Shown in pieces: positions 16,806 through 25,668 of a stretch of DNA of 64,000 nt (the first letter of the stretch is position 1; each line of letters begins with the position of its first letter). The stretch lies in the NCBI RefSeq assembly GCF_002067135.1, contig NZ_CP020105.1, positions 4,402,001 to 4,466,000 on the forward strand. Reading direction: 5' to 3'. Under the pieces are notes generated by a model that made no database searches, was not told where the DNA came from, and was given only the letters and a program-made list of their open reading frames with translations. The DNA is from Spirosoma rigui. Lineage in GTDB: Bacteria > Bacteroidota > Bacteroidia > Cytophagales > Spirosomataceae. A program made the position numbers and the translations under genes.

Positions 16806-19703
16806 TTACAGGTTCAGTACGTTCATGAACCGGATACCGGACAGCGACAGCAACGGCTGAATGGCCTGGGCTTTGTCGTTCTTGAACACGAAATAAACAT
16901 CATGCACGCCTTCGGTCGCTTTCAGGGCCATCTTCACCGGCGGCCGCGCAAACCGCCCCGGTCCCGGAGCGGGCGCAGCGGGTTTGGCGGTGGCGGTACC
17001 ACTGGCCGGGGTAGCCGTAGCGGGCGGAGCCGCCGACTCCATCTGTGCCATCAGCTTGGTCATGTCGACCTCGGGATCCAGTTCGATCGTTGTTTCACCA
17101 ATGACCGGACCCGTCGGCGAGTCAAGCCGCACCTCAATCGTTCCCCCCGAGTTACCCTGACGGCGCTGGGCCTGCGCCGACAGTTCGAGTTGCTTGATAC
17201 CCGTCAGGTCGAACTGCCGGAACCCAATGTAGCCGTTGTTGTAGGGAATGACATTTTCGCCCTTGCCCATTCCCTTTGCTTTTACCTCGGCCCCTTTGAT
17301 GATGCCCGCCGTTGAGGCTTCGAGCTGGGGGCTGTGCAAAATCAATACTTTCTCGACCGTCTGCGCCGGAACAGGTCTGACTCCTTTTCCTCCCTGATCG
17401 GTGTAGGCCGCCCGGATCAGTACCGATCCTTTACCGTTATCGTCCTTTGGTAGTTTAACGGCGTAGGTTCCCTGCGTGGGCAGGGTGCTGTAGGTTTTCT
17501 CGTTTATGTGGAGAATGTAGTTTACCAGCGTTCCCGCATCGGCTGACGACATGGCCGGGTGGCCCGGCATGGCGACATCACCCCAGACACCAACGCCCCC
17601 CTGCCGGATCTTTGTTACCAGCCGGTCGTGAGCCCCCGCGTCGCCTTTGTATTTCGTTGCAATGGCCGTAAACGCCGGCCCTACCGATTTGGTGGCGATC
17701 TGGTGACAGACTTTACAATCGCTCTGGCTGATCATCGACTGGGCCACGGCATACTGCGTCGACGCGTCGACACTGCGCTGGCTCTGCATCACTTCGGCGT
17801 AGTCGAAACCCTCGGAGGTGTAATCTATACTGATTGCCACGCGCGCCGGGCTGATTTGTCCCGGACCCGCCGTTGCCGTTGCCAGCACACCGTCTTCCTT
17901 ATCGGTCACCTTAACCGTGTACTGTATGGGCTGGTCGGCGAAGAAGAACGTACGGTTACTGGTCAGGTTGACCGCAACGGCGGGCGGTTCGTTCCCCGCA
18001 ATGATCCGCACCGACTGGCTATTGGCAGCCCCTTTGTTGTCTTTCACGGTCAGCGTAGCGGTATACACCCCCGCTTTGTCGAACGTAACGGCCGGATTGG
18101 CGGTGGTGAAAACGCGCGCGGGAGCCCCCGGCGAAGTCACTTTCCACTGATACGTCAGCGCATCGCCGTCAAAATCTTTGGTCCCGTCGGCCAGCAGCGT
18201 GAGCTGGAGGGGAACCGTACCACCCGCTTTGCTGGCCGCGGCCTTCACGACGGGTTTACGATTGCCGCCGTTGTACTCGATCCGAACCAGGCGGGCGTTG
18301 TCACTTTTGCGGAACCAGTTGCTGCCATATTCGAGTACGTACAGATCGCCGTCGGGTCCGAAGTCCATATCGATGGGTTCAACGGGGTGGTAGCTGGGCA
18401 GGACGCGCTCCATGCTTTTATAATTCCCCTGGGCATCCATCGAGATCGCCATGATCCAGCCCCGCGAGAAGTCGGTAGCCAGCCACTTGCCTTCGTAGTA
18501 GGCTGGCCAGGGGCGCTTGGCACCCGGGAAGTCGGCCTGCCGGTACACGGGTCCGCCCGTGGCCGAGCGGGAGCCCGTTCCCACCAGCGGGAACTCCTCC
18601 GAAATAGCGTAGGGGTAATAGATAAACGAGGGGGCCGTGGGGGGCAGTTCGGTCAGGCCGGTGTTGTTCGGCGACGTGTTCATCGGCTTCTTCGGATCTT
18701 TCACCGCCAGCGGCTTTTTCTCAGCGTAGTCATACACCGGAAAGGCCTGGTTGTTGCCCACGAACCAGGGCCAGCCGAAGTTTCCCGGCTTGCGGGCCTG
18801 GTTCAGCTCGTCGTAGCCCCGGGGGCCGATCTCCGAATCTTTCGTAGCGTCGGGACCAATTTCTCCCCAGTACAGGTAGCCGGTCTGGCTGTCGATCGAA
18901 ATACGCCAGGGGTTACGGTGGCCCATCGAGTAGATCTCGGGCCGGGTCTTGGCAGTCCCCTTCGGAAACAGGTTACCCTCCGGAATGGTATAGCTACCAT
19001 CGGCTTCGGGGTGAATCCGCAGGATCTTCCCGCGCAGATCGTTGGTATTACCCGCATGGCCCTGGTCGTCCCAGCTGCTGCGGTCGGGTCGTTCGTCGGT
19101 CTGGGCGGCCTGCTGGTTACCGGTGTTGTTGCCCACGGTCAGGTATAGATTACCCGCCCGGTCCCAGGTCATGCCCCCGCCCGTATGGCAGCACACTTCC
19201 CGCTGGGTGGTTACTTCGAGCATCACCTTCTCCGACTGCAGCTTGTTGTCGCGGAACTCCCAGCGGGTGAGCAGGTGCTTTTTCTCGGTCGGGTGCGCGT
19301 AGTAGAGGTACATGAAATGATTCTGCTCGAATTTCGGATCGAGTGACAGGCCCAGAAGACCTTCCTCCGCTTCCGACACCTTGCCCTGCGCCGAAGTGTA
19401 CTTGGTATTGACGGGCAGGGTCGCAATCAGATCGACGGTCTGCGTGGCGGGGTCCCACTTTTTCAAGGCCCCTTTGCGCTCAATGATAAAAGCCGTACCG
19501 TCTTTGAGCACCTCGAACGCCATGGGCTCATCGAGGTCTTCGGCCACGACTACGGGGGTGAAGCGGGTTTCGTCCGGTTTTGCCGGTCCGTCCTGCATCA
19601 CAAACGACGCGAGTCCCGTCAGGAGAAGGCCGTTTATAAACAGCGAAACGGTCTGACCAAAAAGGCCAGCCCGTTTCGGGAGAGTAAACTGTGCGTTACG
19701 CAT
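16806..19703 (-). CDS. Secreted glucose/sorbosone dehydrogenase fused to PKD, cytochrome c and carbohydrate-binding-like domains
   Basis: This 965-residue exported protein is a chimera. It has an N-terminal leader (about 10-38) and a six-bladed PQQ-type GSDH propeller (about 45-470; HTGGGMTWD, MGHRNPWRIS). A PKD domain follows (about 480-570), then a class I cytochrome c (about 645-735, heme motif CKVCH, likely Met ligand in VAMPGHPAM) and a C-terminal beta-domain like CBM6 (about 750-965). An Ala/Pro-rich stretch interrupts the last domain (890-924). It could oxidise a sugar in the periplasm or at the surface and pass electrons to its own heme. It lies 3 bp after the TIM-barrel gene, so they form one operon. 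Confidence 0.85.
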   Translation of the reverse strand: MRNAQFTLPKRAGLFGQTVSLFINGLLLTGLASFVMQDGPAKPDETRFTPVVVAEDLDEPMAFEVLKDGTAFIIERKGALKKWDPATQTVDLIATLPVNTKYTSAQGKVSEAEEGLLGLSLDPKFEQNHFMYLYYAHPTEKKHLLTRWEFRDNKLQSEKVMLEVTTQREVCCHTGGGMTWDRAGNLYLTVGNNTGNQQAAQTDERPDRSSWDDQGHAGNTNDLRGKILRIHPEADGSYTIPEGNLFPKGTAKTRPEIYSMGHRNPWRISIDSQTGYLYWGEIGPDATKDSEIGPRGYDELNQARKPGNFGWPWFVGNNQAFPVYDYAEKKPLAVKDPKKPMNTSPNNTGLTELPPTAPSFIYYPYAISEEFPLVGTGSRSATGGPVYRQADFPGAKRPWPAYYEGKWLATDFSRGWIMAISMDAQGNYKSMERVLPSYHPVEPIDMDFGPDGDLYVLEYGSNWFRKSDNARLVRIEYNGGNRKPVVKAAASKAGGTVPLQLTLLADGTKDFDGDALTYQWKVTSPGAPARVFTTANPAVTFDKAGVYTATLTVKDNKGAANSQSVRIIAGNEPPAVAVNLTSNRTFFFADQPIQYTVKVTDKEDGVLATATAGPGQISPARVAISIDYTSEGFDYAEVMQSQRSVDASTQYAVAQSMISQSDCKVCHQIATKSVGPAFTAIATKYKGDAGAHDRLVTKIRQGGVGVWGDVAMPGHPAMSSADAGTLVNYILHINEKTYSTLPTQGTYAVKLPKDDNGKGSVLIRAAYTDQGGKGVRPVPAQTVEKVLILHSPQLEASTAGIIKGAEVKAKGMGKGENVIPYNNGYIGFRQFDLTGIKQLELSAQAQRRQGNSGGTIEVRLDSPTGPVIGETTIELDPEVDMTKLMAQMESAAPPATATPASGTATAKPAAPAPGPGRFARPPVKMALKATEGVHDVYFVFKNDKAQAIQPLLSLSGIRFMNVLNL

Positions 19704-19706
19704 AGG

Positions 19707-20666
19707 TTAAGCGAGAACTTTTTTCAGATTGGTATAGCTGGTCGTAATGTTCGCAATTGGGTCAGGGGCCATATCCTGTTCCACGAAAATATGCCTGAGT
19801 CCGGCGGTTTTGGCTGCGGCAAACGCCCGCTTAAAGTCCACAACACCGTTACCGACTTCGGTGATGGTCTTGTTATCGGCTTTGATATCTTTGATGTGCC
19901 AGAGCGGGAAGCGACCCGGCTGCTCCTTGAACAGGGCTACAGGATCTTTGCCCGCTTTAGTCGCCCAGGCCAGATCAAGTTCCATCTTCACCAGCTCTTT
20001 GTCCGTCTGCGACAGGATTAACTCATACGGCGTTTTGGTGCCCTCTACCGGATCGAACTCCGTCGCATGGTTGTGGTAGGCAAACCCAATTTTCGCCTTT
20101 TTGCAGGCTTCACCCGTTTTCTGGAATACCTCGATGGACTGCTTGATCTCGTCGAGCGTACTGACCGGTGTGCTTGAGCAAACCAGGTACGTCAGCCCCC
20201 CTTCAGCCGCCTGATCGACCAGTTCCTGGTAGTTGTCGCGCAGGTTGAGCATGGGTGGCATTTTGGAGAAATCCATGGCCGGGCGTCCACCGGCGGGCGC
20301 AGCGCCACCCGCAGCCGGAGCACTGGGGCGGGGCCGGAACGGGGCACCTCCCGCGTGATGAGCGCGCCACTTCATGCCCAGCCCTTCGACCAGCGCCTTA
20401 AACTCTTTGGCGTTGTAGCCGTAGTAGCCCCCGCGCATATTGAAGGCTGATTCAACTTCCTGATACCCGACGGCAGCAACCTTTTCGAGGGTTCCTTTCG
20501 GGTCGTCGTTCATCGATTTAAACAGGGTAAACAGCTGGATACCGATCGGGTATGCCGTAGCTTCGGGAAATAGCGTACCGGCATTTGCCAGTTGGGGCAG
20601 CACCAGGCTACCCAGGGTTAACGCCCCGGCATCGCGGAGAAAATGTCGTCGAGTTATCATTCGCAA
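19707..20666 (-). CDS. Sugar phosphate isomerase/epimerase-like TIM-barrel protein, Tat-exported
   Basis: The 319-residue protein starts with a twin-arginine signal (TRRHFLRDAG) and a hydrophobic stretch ending in ANA. The rest is a xylose-isomerase-like/AP endonuclease-2 barrel, with IGIQLFTLF-type first strand, a metal-site Glu in VESAFN, His in FAYHNHATEF and Glu near the end (FVEQDMAP). Exported members of this family are common beside secreted sugar oxidoreductases in Bacteroidota. An Ala/Gly/Pro-rich insertion at about residues 108-130 breaks the barrel. Folding and cofactor loading before Tat export would fit a metal enzyme. The reaction is unknown, probably isomerisation of a sugar linked to the downstream dehydrogenase (inference). 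Confidence 0.83.
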   Translation of the reverse strand: MRMITRRHFLRDAGALTLGSLVLPQLANAGTLFPEATAYPIGIQLFTLFKSMNDDPKGTLEKVAAVGYQEVESAFNMRGGYYGYNAKEFKALVEGLGMKWRAHHAGGAPFRPRPSAPAAGGAAPAGGRPAMDFSKMPPMLNLRDNYQELVDQAAEGGLTYLVCSSTPVSTLDEIKQSIEVFQKTGEACKKAKIGFAYHNHATEFDPVEGTKTPYELILSQTDKELVKMELDLAWATKAGKDPVALFKEQPGRFPLWHIKDIKADNKTITEVGNGVVDFKRAFAAAKTAGLRHIFVEQDMAPDPIANITTSYTNLKKVLA

Positions 20667-20686
20667 AAAAATTGGTTGACAGTAGG

Positions 20687-20722
20687 CCAGTAGCTGCCCC
20701 CCCCGGGGGGTTCAGCTACTGG
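20687..20722 (-). terminator. Hairpin terminator after yceI
   Basis: CCAGTAGCTG (20687-20696) pairs with CAGCTACTGG (20713-20722). The core CCCCCC/GGGGGG pairs inside, with a CC/TT mismatch between the two segments. It separates the YceI gene from the isomerase operon. Confidence 0.65.
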
Positions 20723-20762
20723 CTGGCATGATGATGACGCGCCCACGACGGGCAACCGTCCA

Positions 20763-21359
20763 TTATTTTTTCTCGGCCATAGCCGTGTCCTGTTTGTTAA
20801 ACTCGGCGTTGGCCTTGATCTCGACTTCCTCGCTCACCACCGCCGTCGACGACGAGCCTACGCCAAAGTCGGAGCGTTTGATAACACCCGCCACTTTGAA
20901 ACCTACTTTGTCCTGTTTGCCGCGGGGCGTCTCATTGGTTACCGGACCGTTCATGGTTACGTCCAGCGTTACGGGCTTGGTTACGCCGTGCATGGTCAGG
21001 TCGCCCATGGCTTTGTATTTCTTACCCTCTACTTTTTTGAAAGAGGTACTCTTGAAGCTCAGCGTCGGGAACTTGGCCGCATCGAAGAAATCCGGACTTT
21101 TCAGGTGCCCGTCGCGCCGGTCGTTGTCGGTGTCGATGCTGTTGATATCGGCCGTTAGCTCAAAAACAGCATCCGACAGATCGGGTTTAGCGGCTGTGAT
21201 CTTGGCGTCGAACGTCTTGAAATTACCGTCTACTTCAGACAGCATCAGGTGCGTTACGGTAAAGCCAACTTTCGTGTGAGCTTTGTCGACGGTCCAGGTT
21301 TGGGCATAAGCAGCAACGGGGGCCAGAGCAATAGCCAGGCTTACGAATAGTTGTTTCAT
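20763..21359 (-). CDS. YceI-family periplasmic lipid-binding protein
   Basis: The 198-residue protein has a signal peptide (1-19, ending in AYA) and the YceI lipocalin-like barrel. Recognisable motifs are WTVDKAHTKVGFTVTHL, KSPDFFDAAKFP, and MGDLTMHGVTKPVTLD. YceI proteins bind isoprenoid or other amphiphilic molecules in the periplasm. It lies upstream of the isomerase-dehydrogenase operon but is separated from it by a hairpin, so it is probably its own transcript. Length and start are normal for the family. Confidence 0.93.
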   Translation of the reverse strand: MKQLFVSLAIALAPVAAYAQTWTVDKAHTKVGFTVTHLMLSEVDGNFKTFDAKITAAKPDLSDAVFELTADINSIDTDNDRRDGHLKSPDFFDAAKFPTLSFKSTSFKKVEGKKYKAMGDLTMHGVTKPVTLDVTMNGPVTNETPRGKQDKVGFKVAGVIKRSDFGVGSSSTAVVSEEVEIKANAEFNKQDTAMAEKK

Positions 21360-21639
21360 GAATTGATTTTGTTTGACTGTGAACAGATTGTTTATGACAG
21401 AGTAAAGATACTGTAGTCCTGCCTTCCCTGAAACGAAGGTTGCTGAATGCCGTTTTTTACCCTCCGAATAACCGTTTCGACCGGACGGACAGCGGGCTTC
21501 GGGTAAGGATAATTACTCAGCGCATCCGGTAAGCCGGCAACGTACCCGGCATTCAGCGATTCGCCGTCATCCGGCGGGCACCCACCAAAATAGTTGTATA
21601 TTCGCCAGACTGGTTTCAACGTTTTTATTAACCTTTTGC

Positions 21640-22038
21640 ATGAAAACCCTTACACTTGCCCTGCTGCTCCTTGCTGGCCTGACCAGCTCATCATTCGCCC
21701 AGACCAAATCGGTGGAGGATGAGAAATTTGTGTTTCTCAACAACGGTGCTACCGTAGGAATGATCATCAAATCGGTCCTGAAAGCCGATCAGCAGCGGCT
21801 GAAACTAACCCCTGAGCAACTGCCCAAAGCCAGACAGATCATTACCGATGCCACCGTCAAGTATAATGAGGGGGTGAAGCAGATGAAGAAAACGGGGCTC
21901 AATCAGAAAAAGCTGCGGGTATTCGCCATTGAAGTCGAAACAGAGAAAGCCCGCAACTACAAAGCAATCTTAACGCCGGCGCAGTATGCCATCCTGCAGG
22001 CCCAACACCGGAAAATGTATCCCGAAAGTAAGGTATAA
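21640..22038 (+). CDS. Small secreted protein, Spy/CpxP-like character
   Basis: The 132-residue protein has a clear signal peptide (1-20, cleavage after SFA). The mature part is largely helical and highly charged. It contains LTPEQLPKARQI and ILTPAQYAILQA, two short LTxxQ-like repeats as seen in Spy/CpxP-type periplasmic chaperones of Bacteroidota. I do not recognise a specific family beyond that resemblance. It is followed by a 19-bp perfect hairpin and stands alone. A periplasmic chaperone or stress-sensing role is possible but not shown. Confidence 0.7.
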   Translation: MKTLTLALLLLAGLTSSSFAQTKSVEDEKFVFLNNGATVGMIIKSVLKADQQRLKLTPEQLPKARQIITDATVKYNEGVKQMKKTGLNQKKLRVFAIEVETEKARNYKAILTPAQYAILQAQHRKMYPESKV

Positions 22039-22056
22039 GCCGGGCGCAGACATGCA

Positions 22057-22099
22057 AACGCCGGATAGTGACTCTGTAGCAGAGTCACTATCCGGCGTT
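22057..22099. terminator. Bidirectional terminator, 19-bp perfect stem
   Basis: AACGCCGGATAGTGACTCT (22057-22075) pairs perfectly with 22081-22099 around GTAGC. It lies between the small secreted protein gene and the convergent FKBP gene. Confidence 0.85.
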
Positions 22100-22142
22100 G
22101 ATTTTATACCACCACCAGCGCTAGGCTTTCCGTACTGAACGC

Positions 22143-22625
22143 TTAGTTGTTGATCCGCGTCAGGTCGATCGTAAAGACCAGGATCGAATTCGCCGGAATA
22201 CCGTTCTGGGCCGCCGATCCGTAGGCCAGGCTGGGCGGTAGATAAAGCGTGATGCTGCCGCCCGGCGCAATGAGCGGTATCCCTTCCTGCCAGCCGAGGA
22301 TGAGCTGGTTCAGACCAAAACTGATCCCGTTCCCACTGTCGAAGGTACTCCCGTCGGTAAGCTTTCCGGTATAGTTGACCGTCACATTCGAGCAGACCGT
22401 TGGTTTGGTCCCCGTTCCCGGTTTCTGAATTGTGTAGTAGAACCCCCGGTCATCGGCCGTAGCGGTTAGCTTGCTGGCGTCGATGTACTGCTTGAGCAAA
22501 GCTACTTCAGAAGCGGGGGCTTTGGTGGTGACGGTCGTGGCGGTGCAGGGCGTGGTGTCGCCCGGCTGGCACGAGCCCGTAAAGAGCGCTGCCGCAACCA
22601 GCAGCGCAAGGGTGTATTTTTTCAT
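22143..22625 (-). CDS. FKBP-type peptidyl-prolyl isomerase lipoprotein
   Basis: The 160-residue protein has a lipoprotein signal (LFTGSCQ, Cys19). From about residue 62 it has an FKBP domain: YTIQKPGTGTKPT, VNYTGKLTDGSTFDS, LGWQEGIPLIAPGG and LPPSLAYGS. These are the active-site aromatic and hydrophobic positions of FKBPs. It would assist folding of periplasmic or outer membrane proteins by proline isomerisation. It is monocistronic, and a minus-strand TAnnTTTG box is found 107 bp upstream. Short Ala/Thr-rich linker residues join the lipid anchor to the domain. Confidence 0.93.
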   Translation of the reverse strand: MKKYTLALLVAAALFTGSCQPGDTTPCTATTVTTKAPASEVALLKQYIDASKLTATADDRGFYYTIQKPGTGTKPTVCSNVTVNYTGKLTDGSTFDSGNGISFGLNQLILGWQEGIPLIAPGGSITLYLPPSLAYGSAAQNGIPANSILVFTIDLTRINN

Positions 22626-22731
22626 GAATGAAGACCCGCTTCGGCGAGTCAGTTTATTTGGCTAATAACGCGGTAGCCCGAACAATCCCGCCACTGGCGC
22701 TGACCGTTTTCTGCTGCCACCGAATCAGGTT

Positions 22732-22739
22732 CAAAATTA
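22732..22739 (-). promoter_or_regulatory. Bacteroidota -7 box TAATTTTG (minus strand)
   Basis: CAAAATTA on the plus strand gives TAATTTTG on the minus strand, an exact consensus match, about 107 bp before the FKBP gene start. Confidence 0.4.
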
Positions 22740-22907
22740 CCCTGATTTTTCCGTTGTGGGCTTACGCACGCCTAATTGTATTTTACGATCGATTCATAGA
22801 ACTTTCTTCGCCTTCTACGGGGAAATAAAGAATAAAAAGCGTATTTGATCCTCATTCAGCCAACGTCTCCCAACGCTACTACGCATCCATCGCCGATGCT
22901 ACACGCT

Positions 22908-25052
22908 ATGAAAAAGTTTATACGACTCTGCCTAACGCTCACCGTATGTATGTACCGATTCGCTTCGGGGCAAACCTTCCCGCTCGAATCGGTAAAGAGT
23001 TACCCCTTCCCTACGGGCCTGACCAGTTCGGCACAGGGTTCCCGGATCGCGTGGGCCCTCGATGAACAGGGAAAACGGAATGTGTACGTTGCCGAAGGGC
23101 CGGACTTCACCCCCCGTAAGCTGACAAACTACTCCGAAGACGACGGGCAGGAACTGACCAGCCTCTCTATTTCGGCCGATGGAAACTGGGTCGTCTACGT
23201 CCGCGGGGGCGACCATGGGTCCAACTGGGACGATGAACTACCCGTCAATACGCTGTCGGTGCCGAGCCCCCCCAGCGTGCAGATCTGGAGTGTGCCGTTT
23301 GCGGGGGGCGCCCCTAAGCTCATTGGCGAAGGCGATGAACCTGTTATCTCACCGGCCAGTGACCGGGGTACGCCAGCCCGGATTGCTTTCGTCAAAAAAG
23401 GACAGGCCTGGGTAGCCCCCGTCGATGGATCGCAGGCGGCCAAAGCCCTATTTACCGCCCGGGGTACCAACCGGGCCCTCGTCTGGTCGCCGGACGGGTC
23501 CAGGCTAGCCTTCGTCTGCGACCGGAAAGACCATGCGTTCGTGGGTGTCTTCACCGGCGAAACGGCTCCCATCACCTGGATAGCTCCGTCGTTTGCGAAA
23601 GATGCTTCCCCGCGCTGGTCACCCGATGGTCAGCGACTGGTATTCGTTCGCACGCAGGGAACGGGTGGCGCTCCCGATTCAATACTGGCGCGTACGCACA
23701 TCCCCTGGTCTATCTGGACAGCCGACGTAGCATCGGGCCGGGCTACCCGGCTCTGGCAGGCACCCAAAACGCTGGCAGGTTCGGTACCAACCACTCACGG
23801 TGGATTCAACCTGAACTGGGCCGCCCGCGAGCGGATCGTGTTCCTGTCGTATCAGGATGGCTGGCCGCACCTGTATTCCATACCATCGGCCGGAGGAACG
23901 CCCCTCCTGCTGACACCCGCGCCGTTCATGGCCGAGCACATCACGCTAAGCCACGACCGTCAGTGGCTGCTCTTCAGCGGCAATACCGGTCCCGACAAAC
24001 TGGACATTGACCGACGGCACGTCGTCCGGGTACCCGTCGACAAAGCCGTCATGGACGTGCTCACGCCCGGTACCGGACTCGAATGGACGCCGGTCCTTAC
24101 GGGCGACGGGGCTACAATTGCCATGATCAGCGCCACGGCACAGCGCCCACCCCTGCCGGCAGTCATGGCGTTCACAAAAAGCACCCCCAGATTACTTGGG
24201 CAGAACCTGATACCAGCCAGTTTTCCGCAGGCTCAACTGGTAACGCCCAAACAGGTTACGTTCACCGCGCCCGATGGCATGGTCGTCCACGGGCAGTTGT
24301 TCGAACCGGCGGAGGGATCAAAAAAGTCCACGGAGCGCCGGCCGGCACTGATCTACGTGCATGGCGGGCCTCCCCGCCAGATGCTGCTGGGCTGGAACTA
24401 CTCGGACTATTACGCCAATTCCTACGCCCTGAACCAGTACCTGGCCAGCCAGGGCTTTGTCGTGCTGTCGGTAAACTACCGCCTGGGCATTGGCTACGGC
24501 TACGACTTCCACAAACCCGCCAACGGAGGTGAACGGGGCGCATCGGAGTACCAGGACGTGCGGGCGGCCGCGCTCTGGCTCACCAGACAGCCACAGGTCG
24601 ACCCCGCCCGGATTGGCATTTACGGCGGCTCCTACGGCGGTTACCTGACCGCGCTGGCCCTCGCCCGCGACTCCAGACTGTTCGCGGCCGGGGTCGACAT
24701 CCACGGTGTGCACGACTGGAGTCAGGCGGGGGAAGGAGGCAATCCGGGTGACCGCTACGAGAAAGCGCCCGACCACGCGAGGGCGGCTGCAATCGAATGG
24801 GCATCCTCACCCGTTTCGTCGGTCAGTACCTGGACATCGCCCGTATTGATCATCCACGGTGACGACGATCGGAACGTACGGTTTAGCCAGAGCACCGATC
24901 TGGTCCGGCGGCTCGACCGGCAGGGTGTACCGATGGAGACGCTGGTTATCGTCGACGATACGCACCACTGGATGAAGCACAGCAACGCCCTGAAAATAAG
25001 TGCCGCTACCGCCGACTATTTCAAACGAAAGCTGCTGAAAGCAAAGCAGTAA
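22908..25052 (+). CDS. Secreted S9 prolyl oligopeptidase-family serine peptidase
   Basis: The 714-residue protein has a signal peptide after the ATG at 22908 (MKKFIRLCLTLTVCMY...). A TolB/WD40-like beta-propeller follows (about 40-430), with repeats such as WSPDGSRLAF and WSPDGQRLVF. The C-terminal alpha/beta hydrolase has nucleophile Ser575 in GGSYGGY, an Asp in IHGDDDRNV and a His in DTHHWMK. S9C-type enzymes cut dipeptides or acyl-peptides. The start at 22908 was chosen because it gives a clean leader; codons at 22845 and 22896 only add polar residues. A small hairpin follows at 25074. Confidence 0.92.
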   Translation: MKKFIRLCLTLTVCMYRFASGQTFPLESVKSYPFPTGLTSSAQGSRIAWALDEQGKRNVYVAEGPDFTPRKLTNYSEDDGQELTSLSISADGNWVVYVRGGDHGSNWDDELPVNTLSVPSPPSVQIWSVPFAGGAPKLIGEGDEPVISPASDRGTPARIAFVKKGQAWVAPVDGSQAAKALFTARGTNRALVWSPDGSRLAFVCDRKDHAFVGVFTGETAPITWIAPSFAKDASPRWSPDGQRLVFVRTQGTGGAPDSILARTHIPWSIWTADVASGRATRLWQAPKTLAGSVPTTHGGFNLNWAARERIVFLSYQDGWPHLYSIPSAGGTPLLLTPAPFMAEHITLSHDRQWLLFSGNTGPDKLDIDRRHVVRVPVDKAVMDVLTPGTGLEWTPVLTGDGATIAMISATAQRPPLPAVMAFTKSTPRLLGQNLIPASFPQAQLVTPKQVTFTAPDGMVVHGQLFEPAEGSKKSTERRPALIYVHGGPPRQMLLGWNYSDYYANSYALNQYLASQGFVVLSVNYRLGIGYGYDFHKPANGGERGASEYQDVRAAALWLTRQPQVDPARIGIYGGSYGGYLTALALARDSRLFAAGVDIHGVHDWSQAGEGGNPGDRYEKAPDHARAAAIEWASSPVSSVSTWTSPVLIIHGDDDRNVRFSQSTDLVRRLDRQGVPMETLVIVDDTHHWMKHSNALKISAATADYFKRKLLKAKQ

Positions 25053-25073
25053 TGACAAGCGTGACGGTGGCGG

Positions 25074-25092
25074 CAGGTTGAGAACCTGGCAC
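25074..25092 (+). repeat. Hairpin copy CAGGTTGAGAACCTGGCAC flanking the RES-Xre locus
   Basis: CAGGTT-GAG-AACCTG forms a 6-bp stem 21 bp after the S9 peptidase stop. All 19 bases recur in reverse orientation at 26197-26215, on the other side of the toxin-antitoxin genes. Confidence 0.7.
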
Positions 25093-25202
25093 CGGGGGTA
25101 GATCACACCGGGTACAAATCGTTGTTTGTTTCGTTTTACCAAGACTGTGTGTACGCATGATCGTTAAAGGTTAACATTCCCTCGACAAAAGATACAATTG
25201 GC

Positions 25203-25210
25203 TATTTTTG
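25203..25210 (+). promoter_or_regulatory. Bacteroidota -7 box TATTTTTG before the antitoxin
   Basis: TATTTTTG is an exact TAnnTTTG match, 27 bp before the antitoxin ATG at 25237. The promoter of the toxin-antitoxin pair therefore appears intact. Confidence 0.55.
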
Positions 25211-25236
25211 TGTTAACGCTGTGAAAAGCAGTTGTT

Positions 25237-25668
25237 ATGAAACGAGCAGCACTAGCCGAAAGCCCCATTCTACGGGATGTACCCGGGCACATTAACGACA
25301 GCGAAATCCTGCATTTCCTTTATACGAAGGATGTTAACTGGTAACATGTCAATGCCATTAAAACCCTGACTGATTTCAATGATGACGTTATTTCAGATTA
25401 GCTGAATGTAAGTGTCAAAACGTTTCGGGAATACAAAAAGCCCCAGAATACATTCAAAGAAAACGTTAAAGAACAGGTTCTGCTCCTTCTATCCCTGATC
25501 AAACATGGCATTGCCGTATTTGGCACCATCAACGAATTCGATCAGTGGCTAAACCGAAAGAACTTTTTTTTCGACAACAAAAGCCCCAATTCATTTTTGA
25601 ATACAGTAACAGGGGTACGATTTGTGGACGATCGGCTAACGGCCCTCGAGCACGGAGATAATGTATAA
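25237..25668 (+). pseudogene. Xre/MbcA/ParS-type antitoxin with two in-frame stop codons
   Basis: From the ATG at 25237 one frame runs 143 codons to a TAA at 25666-25668, broken by TAA at 25342 (codon 36) and TAG at 25399 (codon 55). Ignoring the stops, the translation reads as an Xre antitoxin. Around the second stop it is SD*LNVSVKTFREYKKP, where relatives have W (TGG to TAG is one base). The C-terminal part (FGTINEFDQWLN, then LNTVTGVRFVDDRL) is the conserved toxin-binding domain of MbcA/ParS proteins. The frame itself is undamaged, and TAATG couples it to the toxin. No in-frame ATG follows the second stop, so the neutralising domain is not made in the normal way, unless stops are read through or the sequence is in error. 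Confidence 0.85.

Noticed and set aside
17559-19148. Long plus-strand frame of 529 codons
   Set aside because: It is the shadow of the GSDH chimera on the other strand; composition is Arg/His/Gly-rich without domain or leader, as expected for a shadow in GC-rich DNA.
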